From contig NZ_JAHRIB010000173.1 of NCBI RefSeq assembly GCF_019090165.1, forward strand, positions 1-41,901: a DNA stretch of 41,901 nucleotides, in the 5' to 3' direction. The notes under the pieces are model-generated. The model was given only the letters and a program-made list of their open reading frames with translations. It was not told where the DNA came from and ran no database searches. Both the position numbers and the translations under genes were made by a program. Source of the DNA: Streptomyces sp. BV286 (lineage in GTDB: Bacteria; Actinomycetota; Actinomycetes; Streptomycetales; Streptomycetaceae). Shown here piece by piece: positions 1 to 7,414 of this stretch. Numbering within the stretch: position 1 is the stretch's first letter; every line of letters begins with the position of its first letter.

Positions 1-599
1 CCGCCGGCCGGCGGGCCTCGCGCAGGACCAGCGTCAGCCGCGTGTACCCCATGTCATGAAGGGACTTGGGGGTCTCGCCGACGATCCGGCACTCCGTACG
101 CCCCCACCTCGGGTCGGGGTGCAGCAGCGGCCGCACCGCGCCGTCGTGCTCCACGGCGTGCGGACCGACCGAGCGGATCCAGTGCGGCAGGCCGTGCCGG
201 TAGGCGGCGTCCATGATGGGGTCCTGGGCGATGTCCCGCAGGATCGACTGCAGCACGTGATCGTGGCCGTGCCGCTCCACGGTCGCGGCGAAGTGCGCCA
301 GCATCGGCAGGCACCAGCTCGACTCGTGCTCGGCGAGGACCGTGGCCGCGTCCGGATGGAACAGGACGAACCGGAGGAAGTTGTCGCCCGGCATGGCGGT
401 GGGATGCGGGCCGACCTCACGGAAAAGTGTCTCGAACGCACCGTTCGCCAGGACGACGTCCCAGCGGTGGTCGACGACGACGGACGGGAAGGGAACGGCA
501 TCCAGGAGTGCTGCGTAGTCCTGGAGATACGCCTGGGCCTCAAGACTCTCGGGGACGGGTCGCGGCTGTGGCCGGGACCCTCCTGCCTGGTAACGCCAT
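1..599 (-). CDS. MmyB-like ligand-binding domain protein, 3' end outside window, N-terminus apparently frameshifted
   Basis: The minus frame running off the left edge encodes a domain typical of the C-terminal half of MmyB-type transcription regulators (seen: VPFPSVVVDHRWDVVLANGA, then NFLRFVLFHPDAATVL, then QDPIMDAAYRHGLPHWIR). In that family this part binds a small ligand or fatty acid and sits behind an XRE helix-turn-helix. Here no helix-turn-helix is visible. The frame is closed by a TGA near 631-629, and no ATG, GTG or TTG lies between that stop and the conserved part. An ATG at 599 opens a neighbouring frame (MALPGRRVPATAATRP) that stops at about 540, beside the CCCC run where the frames would need to join. 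A one-base indel, real or a sequencing error, would explain this. Otherwise the first in-frame ATG is near 394. The call rests on domain recognition. Confidence 0.6.
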
Positions 600-646
600 C
601 GGGAGGTCCACCCCTCTTGCCTATGCGGCCTTCACGCGGCGTCGTG

Positions 647-676
647 ATCCTGCTACCCCGGCCGGAGTGGTGTCAA
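647..676 (-). promoter_or_regulatory. Candidate promoter for the MmyB-type gene
   Basis: On the minus strand TTGACA (676-671) is followed after 18 nt by CAGGAT (652-647), a good housekeeping-sigma match for Streptomyces. Transcription would start near 640, about 40 nt before the ATG at 599. Confidence 0.4.
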
Positions 677-713
677 CTATCGTGGCATTTGCCGCCCGTT
701 GACGGCTGAATCC

Positions 714-729
714 CGCCACAGTTGTGGCG
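714..729. promoter_or_regulatory. Perfect 7-bp-arm palindrome upstream of the XRE gene
   Basis: CGCCACA-GT-TGTGGCG is a perfect inverted repeat in the roughly 245-nt gap between the MmyB-type gene and the XRE gene. A TTGACG (699-704) sits just before it. The position suits an operator for autoregulation by the XRE protein encoded downstream. This is inferred; no binding site for this family was known to me. Confidence 0.4.
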
Positions 730-873
730 AGACCTGGATGTGAGTTCGACCAAAGAGCTACTCTCCGGTCTTCGGGCAGTTCACGCTGCACAGCGCGGAT
801 CCGCACAGGGACTTCACGTCCGAGGGATCCGGTTCCCCCACCAGCGGTCGAGAGAGACGTAGGAGAACTGTCG

Positions 874-1533
874 GTGACGGATGGCTTCGAGGTTCCGGGC
901 GCCACGGCGACGGGTCTGCTGCCGGCCGTCGTGGCCAGAGTCGCCGGGCTGGCCGAGCGGCTCGGCGCACCGCACAACGAGGTGTTCGACGTCCGCCGCC
1001 TGTCCGTCGCGTCGGGTGTCCCGGAAGTGGTGGTCCGGTCCCTGCTGAACGGGCGGCCCGCGGGCGAGCCCGATCTCCAGGCCCGTTTCCTGCAACGCCT
1101 CGACCTGCTCCGCCGTACCCGCCTGAAGCCCAACGGCCGCCGGTACACCCAGCAGGAGATCGCCGACGGCGCGGGCATGTCGCGCCAGCAGGCGGGTGCG
1201 CTCATCAACGGCGACCGGCGCCCGACGATGGAGCACTGCGACGCCATCCAGCGCTTCTTCCGCGTACACGCCGGCTTCCTCACCGCCGAGGACCCCGAGG
1301 CCCTCGCCGGTGCCCTCCAGCGCACCGAACAGGACCTGCTCCAGCGGCTCGCCGACCGGGAGCGCCGCGCCAACCCGGCCGCCGCCGAGGACCCGCTGGA
1401 GAGACTGCTGCAGGACCACGGGGTCCGTGGCATCGCCTGGCGGGCCGCGCAACTGCCCACCGACCAGCACCGGGACAAGGTCGCCGAGTGGCTGGACATG
1501 CTCCTGGAGAGCGTCAAGCGGCCCGAGTCGTGA
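874..1533 (+). CDS. XRE-family helix-turn-helix transcriptional regulator
   Basis: A 219-residue cytoplasmic DNA-binding protein. The clear Cro/C1-type helix-turn-helix is at residues 91-131 (YTQQEIADGAGMSRQQAGAL, then DRRPTMEHCDAIQRFF). Residues 40-80 (SVASGVPEVVVRSLLNG) look like a second, degenerate copy. The C-terminal third is charged and unassigned. GTG 874 is chosen because AGGAG (861-865) precedes it by 8 nt; the frame is open upstream to 724 but that stretch has no conserved look. Its stop overlaps the GTG of the metalloprotease gene, so the two are translationally coupled. In known XRE/ImmA pairs the protease cleaves or controls the repressor. That partnership is inferred here. Confidence 0.85.
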   Translation: MTDGFEVPGATATGLLPAVVARVAGLAERLGAPHNEVFDVRRLSVASGVPEVVVRSLLNGRPAGEPDLQARFLQRLDLLRRTRLKPNGRRYTQQEIADGAGMSRQQAGALINGDRRPTMEHCDAIQRFFRVHAGFLTAEDPEALAGALQRTEQDLLQRLADRERRANPAAAEDPLERLLQDHGVRGIAWRAAQLPTDQHRDKVAEWLDMLLESVKRPES

Positions 1534-2096
1534 TCCGGGGGACAGCGGTGGGCATCGGAAGGGAAATGCGCCGTCTGTGCGGCGAGTTGGTCGACGAGCT
1601 CTCGCTCCCGGCGCCGGCGGAACCCGCGGACCTCTACACGGCGCTGTGCGAGGCGATGAGCAGGCGGCGCGGCCGTCCCGTGCGGTTCCGTACGGCCGCC
1701 TTCCCGCCGGGGACCGCCAGCGGACTGTGGCTCGACATGGCGGAGCAGGACCTCGTGGTCATCGAGGAACGCACCGCGCCCGATCACCAGTTGGTGATAC
1801 TCGGCCACGAGCTGTGGCACATGAAGGCGGGCCACTGCGGCCACCACGTGGAGGGCGCGGCCGTCGCCGCCCGCCTGCTGTCGGACGACGCCGACCTGCG
1901 GGCGACCGTCCTGAAGGTCGCGGCGCGCACCCGGTTCGACCTGGCCGACGAGAAGGACGCCGAGAGTTTCGGCCTGTTGCTGGCCAGCAAGTGCCGGGTG
2001 TGGCTGCCCGGTTCGGCGCTGCGCGGGCCCGTACGGCGTGAGGGGCTCGCCGGCCGGATCGAGGCGTCCCTGGGCTATCGCGGGCCGCAGGGCTGA
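1530..2096 (+). CDS. ImmA/IrrE-like zinc metallopeptidase
   Basis: A 188-residue protein with the zinc-protease signature HELWH at residues 93-97, in the context QLVILGHELWHMKAGH, and a further His at 102. This arrangement is typical of ImmA/IrrE peptidases (COG2856), which act on XRE-type repressors. GTG 1530 overlaps the stop of the XRE gene (GTGA); GTG 1548 and ATG 1566 are alternative starts. No signal peptide or membrane segment is seen, so it should act in the cytoplasm. The gene pair followed by a polytopic membrane protein suggests a sensing and proteolysis switch. Family assignment rests on the motif and context; the substrate is inferred. Confidence 0.8.
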   Translation: MIRGTAVGIGREMRRLCGELVDELSLPAPAEPADLYTALCEAMSRRRGRPVRFRTAAFPPGTASGLWLDMAEQDLVVIEERTAPDHQLVILGHELWHMKAGHCGHHVEGAAVAARLLSDDADLRATVLKVAARTRFDLADEKDAESFGLLLASKCRVWLPGSALRGPVRREGLAGRIEASLGYRGPQG

Positions 2097-2111
2097 AGGC
2101 GCCCGCGCACC

Positions 2112-3356
2112 GTGGACGGGACCACCTACTACGTTCCCGCTGTCGCCATGGCGGCCGCGCTCGCCGTCAAGGGCCCCTCGCTGCTGCGTTCCTGGCGCGA
2201 TCCCCTGTTGCGGTCCGTGTGCTCGCTGATGGCACTGACCGGGCTGGTGTTCTTCTTCGCGGCCCCGCCGACCATCGCCGAGGTGAACGACCTCCTCGGC
2301 GTCACCAACGCCTCGGCGCCGCTCGTCTACTGCCTGCTGAGCGCGTTCAGCGCCGCCTGCCTGGTGCTGATCGTGAACTGGCGCGGCGGACCGCCGGAGT
2401 CGACCCGCCGGACGTCACGGCGCTGGATCACCGGGTACGGCGTCGTGATCGTGGCGCTGGTCGTGCTGTTCGCCCTCGGGGACGCGCCCGTCGAGCGGCT
2501 GCGGGACTTCGACACGTACTACGCCGACGAGCCGTTCGTCCGCGAGATGATCGTGCTCTACCTGGGCGCGCTGGCCGTGGCGGGCGTCGCGATGAACGTG
2601 ATGTGCGGCCGCTGGGCCCTTCAGGTGCAGGGCCGGCTGCGGGCCGGACTGCTGATCATCGTGGCCGGCTATGTGTGCAACATCGCCTACCTGAGCGCCA
2701 AGTTCACCGCCGTGGTCGCCCGCTGGAACGGCGGCGACCTCGACTACCTCAGCACCGACGTGGCCCCCGGGCTCGCCTCGGTCGGAGCGCAGATCACCGC
2801 GGTCGGCTTCTGTGTCCCGCTGGCCTGTCAGCGGGCCGGTGACGCCTGGTCGACCTGGTCGACGTACCGCCGTCTGGGGCCGCTGTGGCGCGAGCTGGCC
2901 CCGGTCTCGCCGCAGGCAGGCCGCGCGGTGCGGATGACCTGGTGGTCCCCCGTCGAACTCCGCGTCACCCAGCGGGAGTCGGACATCCACGACGGCATGC
3001 TCAGCCTGTACCCCTACTTCGACGCCGAGTTGCGGGCACGCGCCCACGACGCGGCGCTCGCGGCGGGTTCCGACCCCGGCCAGGCCCGGGCCGAGGCCGA
3101 CGCGGCGATGGTGACGGCAGCGGTGCGGGCCCGGGCCGCGGACCCGGAGGGCAGGGTCATCGACTCCGCCGAGCCGGCCGCGCCCACCGGGTCCCCGTCC
3201 TCCGCGCCCCCTACGGCTTCCCCCGCCGCACCCACCGAGGGACCGCGTGACCTCGTGCGGATGTCCCTCGCCCTGCGCCGGTCCCCCGTCGTCGCGGCGG
3301 CCCGGAACCGGTCGGCGTGCAGGCCGCGGAGCGAGTTCCCCGAGCGGGCCCGCTGA
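2112..3356 (+). CDS. MAB_1171c-type putative transporter / seven-helix membrane protein (DUF6545-like tail)
   Basis: A 414-residue integral membrane protein. Seven hydrophobic stretches are visible at about residues 7-21, 36-57, 69-89, 105-121, 145-165, 177-197 and 219-239. A soluble C-terminal region of about 110 residues follows (WSTYRRLGPLWRELAP, then RVTQRESDIHDGMLSLYPYF), then an Ala/Pro-rich tail. I recognise the layout as the MAB_1171c family of putative transporters, whose substrate is unknown. GTG 2112 lies 15 nt after the metalloprotease stop, so the gene is probably the third of the operon. Whether it transports something or senses a signal for the protease/regulator pair is open. 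Confidence 0.7.
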   Translation: MDGTTYYVPAVAMAAALAVKGPSLLRSWRDPLLRSVCSLMALTGLVFFFAAPPTIAEVNDLLGVTNASAPLVYCLLSAFSAACLVLIVNWRGGPPESTRRTSRRWITGYGVVIVALVVLFALGDAPVERLRDFDTYYADEPFVREMIVLYLGALAVAGVAMNVMCGRWALQVQGRLRAGLLIIVAGYVCNIAYLSAKFTAVVARWNGGDLDYLSTDVAPGLASVGAQITAVGFCVPLACQRAGDAWSTWSTYRRLGPLWRELAPVSPQAGRAVRMTWWSPVELRVTQRESDIHDGMLSLYPYFDAELRARAHDAALAAGSDPGQARAEADAAMVTAAVRARAADPEGRVIDSAEPAAPTGSPSSAPPTASPAAPTEGPRDLVRMSLALRRSPVVAAARNRSACRPRSEFPERAR

Positions 3357-3379
3357 GCGCTCCGCCGGACGTGCGGTTC

Positions 3380-3440
3380 CTCGGCTGCAGGCCCGTAGTC
3401 GCTGGTCGCGCAGTTCCCCGCGCCCCTTGGGGCCGGCGCG
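3380..3440. repeat. Dispersed Streptomyces intergenic repeat with hairpin
   Basis: The stretch containing GGTCGCGCAGTTCCCCGCG, followed by GCCCC-TT-GGGGC (3422-3433), matches from memory a motif found many times between genes in Streptomyces genomes. It lies just after the stop of the membrane-protein gene, so the hairpin may also end that transcript. Confidence 0.5.
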
Positions 3441-3735
3441 CATCATGCCCCCACTCGACCGCGCTCCGCGAACGCCTCCGAGGGGCGCCGGTCATCGGCC
3501 CACCCGCCCCTCGCCGAGCCGCCGGCGGTGCGGCTCCGACACTGCGTTCCAGCCTGGATCCGTTGTCCGACCAGGCGTTTCGGTGACGATTTGCTTCCGC
3601 TGACCGGGCGAACGAACGCGTACGGAAAGGGCATTGTCAGTGGCGGACGGCAAGCTGGACCCAGCGCCACCGCTGTGCGGCGGCGTGGTGAACGACAAAC
3701 GAGCCGAAGCCGAGCCGAACCGGGAGAGCCGTCCG
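3441..3735. other. Gap without a recognised gene
   Basis: About 295 nt. The frame of the next gene is open back to TTG 3634 and GTG 3640, but that stretch looks non-conserved. No promoter could be called with confidence. Confidence 0.4.
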
Positions 3736-3963
3736 ATGCCGACCGCCGTACTCACCGACCACGAACGCACCGCCGTGCAGGCCTATCTGCGCCTGCTGCA
3801 GACCGTACGGGCCGCGATGGACAGTCCGCCCGGCACGGGCCGACCACCCCTCGTGCCGCCGTCCGCCCTCGCGGAGGCGGAGAGCGCACTGGCCGCGGCG
3901 GGCCTCGCGGGCAACGAGGAGGCGTTCTTCCGTCTGCTGCACACGTGGTGCCCGGAGGCGTGA
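3736..3963 (+). CDS. Small hypothetical protein
   Basis: A 75-residue soluble protein with no family I can name. Its first part is predicted helical (TDHERTAVQAYLRLLQTV). A Pro-rich turn and a second Ala-rich helical part follow, ending in FFRLLHTWCPEA. ATG 3736 is chosen because GGGAG (3722-3726) precedes it by 9 nt; GTG 3640 would add 32 residues of low-complexity sequence. There is no signal peptide, membrane segment or Cys pair. It stands alone between a terminator-like repeat and a strong hairpin, so it is probably a single-gene transcript. Confidence 0.6.
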   Translation: MPTAVLTDHERTAVQAYLRLLQTVRAAMDSPPGTGRPPLVPPSALAEAESALAAAGLAGNEEAFFRLLHTWCPEA

Positions 3964-4005
3964 TGACCGGCCGTCAGTCCTTCGCCGGGGCCGGGGCGCC
4001 GCCAC

Positions 4006-4029
4006 GGCCCGCCGCCGTGGCGGCGGGCC
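4006..4029. terminator. Strong hairpin between convergent genes
   Basis: GGCCCGCCGCC (4006-4016), loop GT, GGCGGCGGGCC (4019-4029): a perfect 11-bp stem between the small hypothetical gene and the 3' end of the transferase gene. It could serve both directions. No T-run follows, as is common in Streptomyces. Confidence 0.6.
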
Positions 4030-4059
4030 CCGCCCTTCGCCTGCCGTCCGGAGCCGCGT

Positions 4060-4758
4060 TCAGCCCCTCTCGTGCGGCACACTCACCGAGGTCGCGACGA
4101 GTCCCCGGCCCACTGTCCAGCGCCCTTCGAAGCGGCCGACGCGACGGCCGTCGACCACCGGACCGGGGACGAGCAGCGCGGCGCGGAAGCCGCCTGACGT
4201 GGTGCGTCCGGAATCCACGAAGACTTCGATGTCCGCCTCGGTGAAGTCGAGCCACTTCCCGGTGAGGGGGAACCACGCCTTGTAGACCGACTCCTTGGCG
4301 CTGAACAGGAGGCGGTCCCAGTGGATCGCGGGGTGCTCCCCGGCGAGAGCGCTCAGCCGCAGGCCCTCGTCGGGCAGCGCCACCGACGACAGCACGTCGT
4401 CCGGGAGCGGCAGATGGGGCTCCGCGTCGATGCCGAGCGAGGCCAGGTCGGTGGCGCGGGCCAGCGCGGCGGCGGCGTAGCCCTCGCAGTGCGTCATGCT
4501 GCCGACCAGCCCGTCGGGCCAGCGCGGGGCTCCCCGGTCGCCGGGCAGGACGGCCTGCGGGGGCACGCCGAGCTTCTCCATGGCGCGCCGCGCGCAACCG
4601 CGTACCACGGTGAACTCACGGCGCCGTTTCTCGACGGCGCGCGCGATCAGCGCCTCTTCCTCGGGGTACAGCCCGGGGGCCGACGTCGTGCCCTCGGTGG
4701 GCTCGTCCGTGTGCGCCTCCACGGCCACGACGGACTCCGGGAGCAGTTCCTCGATCAC
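4060..4758 (-). CDS. 4'-phosphopantetheinyl transferase (EntD/Sfp type)
   Basis: A 232-residue enzyme that moves the phosphopantetheine arm of CoA onto a serine of carrier proteins, mainly those of secondary metabolism. Visible motifs: RGAPRWPDGLVGSMTHCEGY (about residues 75-94), LGIDAEP with the magnesium-binding acids D111 and E113, and FSAKESVYKAWFP (152-163) with E156 and K160. The size fits the family. GTG 4758 follows GGAGG by about 9 nt and lies 4 nt after the metallophosphoesterase stop, so the two are one operon. The carrier-protein partner is not in the window. S. coelicolor SCO6673 is a likely counterpart, from memory. Confidence 0.9.
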   Translation of the reverse strand: MIEELLPESVVAVEAHTDEPTEGTTSAPGLYPEEEALIARAVEKRRREFTVVRGCARRAMEKLGVPPQAVLPGDRGAPRWPDGLVGSMTHCEGYAAAALARATDLASLGIDAEPHLPLPDDVLSSVALPDEGLRLSALAGEHPAIHWDRLLFSAKESVYKAWFPLTGKWLDFTEADIEVFVDSGRTTSGGFRAALLVPGPVVDGRRVGRFEGRWTVGRGLVATSVSVPHERG

Positions 4759-4762
4759 CGGC

Positions 4763-5611
4763 TCAGACCTCCATCGGCAGGATGCGGCGCAGTCTGCCCG
4801 GCGGCTCCGGCCGACTGCGCCACTCGCGGGGGTATCCCACCGACACCTCCTCGAAGCGGACGCCGTCGAGCCAGGTGGTGCGGGGGATGTGCAGGTGGCC
4901 GTAGACCATGGCGGCCACGCGGTGGGTGCGGTGCCAGTCCGCGGTGAGCCGGGTGCCGCACCACATGGCGAACTCGGGATGCCAGAGGACTTCCGTCGGG
5001 TGCCGGTCCAGGGGGTAGTGGTTGACGAGCACCGTGGGCAGTTCGGCGGGGATCTCCGCGAGCCTGCGCTCGGTCTCGGCGACCCGGGCCCGGCACCAGG
5101 CCTCGCGGCTGGGGTACGGGTCGGGGTGCAGCAGGTACTCGTCCGTGCAGACGATGCCGGTCCCGTGGGCGTACGCAAGCCCCTCCTCCTTGGTCGTGCA
5201 GCCCGCGGGCAGGAACGAGTAGTCGTAGAGGAGGAACAGGGGAGCCACGGCGACGGGTCCGCCGGGACCTTCCCACACGGGGTACGGGTCCTGAGGGGTG
5301 CTCACGCCCAACTCGCGGCAGAGCTCCACGAGATGGTCGTAACGGGCCGTGCCGCGCAGGGTGACGGTGTCCTTGGGATGGGTCCACAGCTCGTGGTTGC
5401 CGGGCGCCCAGATCACCTTGCGGAAGCGGCCGGTGAGGGTTTCGAGGGCCCAGCGGATGTCGGCCACCGTCTCCGCGACGTCACCGGCCACGAGGAGCCA
5501 GTCGTCGTCGGTCTCCGGGCGCATCGCCTCGACGAGGGCACGGTTCTCGGCGTATCCGATGTGCAGGTCGCTGATGGCCAGCAGCCGGCCCCGGCGGTCA
5601 GCCGTCGTCAC
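4763..5611 (-). CDS. Calcineurin-like metallophosphoesterase
   Basis: A 282-residue cytoplasmic phosphoesterase with the complete two-metal motif set in order: SDLHIG (D15, H17), AGDV (D44), GNHE (N72, H73), VNHYPL and GHLH. GTG 5611 is chosen because GGAGGGGG lies just upstream; the open frame continues to 6046 but loses conservation. The substrate cannot be told from the sequence; members hydrolyse phosphomonoesters, phosphodiesters or nucleotides. It sits 4 nt before the phosphopantetheinyl transferase gene, which hints at linked expression, possibly in carrier-protein or CoA metabolism (inference). Confidence 0.88.
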   Translation of the reverse strand: MTTADRRGRLLAISDLHIGYAENRALVEAMRPETDDDWLLVAGDVAETVADIRWALETLTGRFRKVIWAPGNHELWTHPKDTVTLRGTARYDHLVELCRELGVSTPQDPYPVWEGPGGPVAVAPLFLLYDYSFLPAGCTTKEEGLAYAHGTGIVCTDEYLLHPDPYPSREAWCRARVAETERRLAEIPAELPTVLVNHYPLDRHPTEVLWHPEFAMWCGTRLTADWHRTHRVAAMVYGHLHIPRTTWLDGVRFEEVSVGYPREWRSRPEPPGRLRRILPMEV

Positions 5612-6061
5612 CCTCGCCCCCTCCGCGGCCGGGACGCCCCGCGGCCGCCCGGATGGGAACACAAGAACACATGGCCGAGGCACGGCACAAGGTCGGCTCG
5701 GGCGGGGTCGCGCCGCCCGTTTCCCGCTCCGCCGCCGGGCGTTGTCCCGAGGTGTCGGGCCGGCCGCGCTCCACGTCGCGCGGCGGTACGCCCGCGCGTA
5801 CGGCGCCCGAGCGGGGCACGTGGAGCGTTGGGCGCACTTCCGCGAGGGGAGGACCGGTCCGCGCTGCGGGCCGCCGCACGGATTCGTGTGCGACCCCGCG
5901 TTCGACTTCGCACCCTCGCCGTGCGGGGCCGCGACCGTGCCGGCGACGACAGAAGTGAGCGCCGTGCCGGGCATGGCGGACGGGACGCAGGGGCCCTGAC
6001 GTGCAGCGGGAGGCGCGGCGGAACCCCTACGGCCATTCCGTAACACGCCCGTAGCAGCAGA
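5612..6061. other. Gap without a confident gene
   Basis: About 450 nt. The plus frame ending at TGA 5997-5999 has coding-like third positions over about 5770-5999 (RRYARAYGARAGHVERW, then GFVCDPAFDFAPSPCGAA). It has no convincing start or ribosome site, and the neighbouring frame from ATG 5653 looks better before that point. This could be a decayed gene or chance in 75% GC DNA. Confidence 0.35.
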
Positions 6062-6135
6062 GGGTCTTCGGACCCCCTATGATCGGCCCTACACAACCGC
6101 CACGAACTACCGTTTTCGAACGGCGGTTTTGTGTA
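6062..6135 (+). promoter_or_regulatory. Structured leader with two UUCG hairpins before the ATP-grasp gene
   Basis: GGGTC-TTCG-GACCC (6062-6075) is a perfect tetraloop hairpin. A -10-like TATGAT follows (6078-6083). Next, TACACAACCGCC (6090-6101) can pair with GGCGGTTTTGTGTA (6122-6135), enclosing a second perfect hairpin, CCGTT-TTCG-AACGG (6110-6123). The two pairings compete for GG at 6122-6123, so alternative folds are possible. It may be an operator, an attenuator or a terminator of unknown trigger. Confidence 0.5.
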
Positions 6136-6202
6136 CCCACCATTCATTTTGGCCGGGCTCGGCCTGCTTCGCCGTGCCCGCACACCCCGAAAGGCGGCCT
6201 GC

Positions 6203-7357
6203 ATGGTCTCTCGCGTACGCGTCTGGCTCAACCGCACGTACGCGGAGAACGTGTTCTTCATGGATCAGCTGAGGCGAAATCCGTGTGGCCGCGCGGTCGA
6301 GATCCACGCGACCCACGGTGACCCCGACTCCCCCATCCTGGCCGCCGCGGACACCGCCGCGCTGGAGCCGGAGGGGCTGTCCCCGGCCGCCTACGTCGAG
6401 TACGCGCTCGACCAGTGCGCCCGGCACTCCATCGACGTGTTCGTGCCGGTCCTGCACCAGGCGGCCCTGGCCGGGCACCGCGAGGAGTTCGCCGCGGTCG
6501 GTACGGCGCTGCTCGCGCCGCCCGTCGAGGCCGTGCAGACCTTCCAGGACAAGGTCGTCGCGTACGAGGCGGTCAGGGAGCTCGGTGTGCCGGTGCCTCC
6601 GTGGTGGCGGGTGCGCACCGCGGACGAGCTGGTCACGGCCGTCGACGCGCTGGAGGCGGCAGGCCACAAGGCGTGCTTCAAGCCGGCCTCGGGGGCGGGC
6701 GGCGTGGGCTTCCGCATCATCACGCGCACCCCCTTCTCCCTCATGCACCTCAACGGCTTTCCCAGCCCGTACATGCCGCTGGACCTGGTCGTGGAGGCGC
6801 TGCGGGGGGCCGACGAGCCCGTGGACTGGCTGGTCATGCCGCAGCTGGGAGAGCCGGAGGTCTCGGTGGACTGCCTCACCGGTCCGGACGGGCGGGTGCG
6901 GATGGCCGTGGGCCGGACCAAGAACGGACGGCGGCGCGGCTTCACACTGGACCCGGCGTGGATCGAGCCGTCGCGGGTCCTCGCTGAGGCGTTCGGGCTG
7001 CACTACCTGACGAACATCCAGTTCCGGATGTTCGGTGACGAGCCGGTCCTCATGGACGTCAACACCCGCCCCGCGGGCGGTCTGCACCAGCTCTCGCAGT
7101 GCGGGATCAACGCTCCGTGGGCCGCCGTGCGGCTGGCGCTGGGCGAGGAGCCCGGCGATCTCGTCCCGCCGTTCCTCGGCCAGGACTACGCGGTGGTCTC
7201 CGGACCGCGTGCGGTGCGTCCCGTGTCGGTGCCGCCGCAGCGCGCCGACCTGGATCTCCCCGTGCCCGCGCCGGACACCGCCGTCGGTCCGCAGGCGGCC
7301 CAGGAGCCGCGGACCGCCCACGCCGCACAGCCTTCGGACAGCCCTTTGACGGTCTGA
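6203..7357 (+). CDS. ATP-grasp domain protein
   Basis: A 384-residue soluble protein. The N-terminal part is a Rossmann-like pre-ATP-grasp domain. A central ATP-binding part contains KACFKPASGAGGVGFRI, and the C-terminal metal site reads PVLMDVNTRPAGGLHQLSQ, where D, N and R match the usual magnesium-binding end of the fold. ATP-grasp enzymes join a carboxylate to an amine, thiol or similar group through an acylphosphate; the partner substrates cannot be told here. The last 50 residues are Pro/Ala-rich and probably disordered. ATG 6203 is preceded by AAAGG. It is transcribed alone behind a structured leader and before a strong terminator. Confidence 0.8.
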   Translation: MVSRVRVWLNRTYAENVFFMDQLRRNPCGRAVEIHATHGDPDSPILAAADTAALEPEGLSPAAYVEYALDQCARHSIDVFVPVLHQAALAGHREEFAAVGTALLAPPVEAVQTFQDKVVAYEAVRELGVPVPPWWRVRTADELVTAVDALEAAGHKACFKPASGAGGVGFRIITRTPFSLMHLNGFPSPYMPLDLVVEALRGADEPVDWLVMPQLGEPEVSVDCLTGPDGRVRMAVGRTKNGRRRGFTLDPAWIEPSRVLAEAFGLHYLTNIQFRMFGDEPVLMDVNTRPAGGLHQLSQCGINAPWAAVRLALGEEPGDLVPPFLGQDYAVVSGPRAVRPVSVPPQRADLDLPVPAPDTAVGPQAAQEPRTAHAAQPSDSPLTV

Positions 7358-7373
7358 CCGGTCCACCGGTCCG

Positions 7374-7410
7374 CGCGGGCCCCGGCACCTCGAAGGTGCC
7401 GGGGCCCGCG
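7374..7410. terminator. Bidirectional terminator hairpin
   Basis: CGCGGGCCCCGGCACCT (7374-7390), loop CGA, AGGTGCCGGGGCCCGCG (7394-7410): a perfect 17-bp stem between the convergent ATP-grasp and cupin genes, ending 4 nt before the cupin stop. Confidence 0.85.
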
Positions 7411-7414
7411 TGTG

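Noticed and set aside
5653..5958. Open frame of 101 codons from ATG 5653
   Set aside because: The second half is Arg/Ser/Thr-rich with poor third-position bias, and there is no ribosome site.
6062..6135. Possible tRNA or small structured RNA gene
   Set aside because: No cloverleaf, T-loop or CCA-like end; only tetraloop hairpins suited to a leader.
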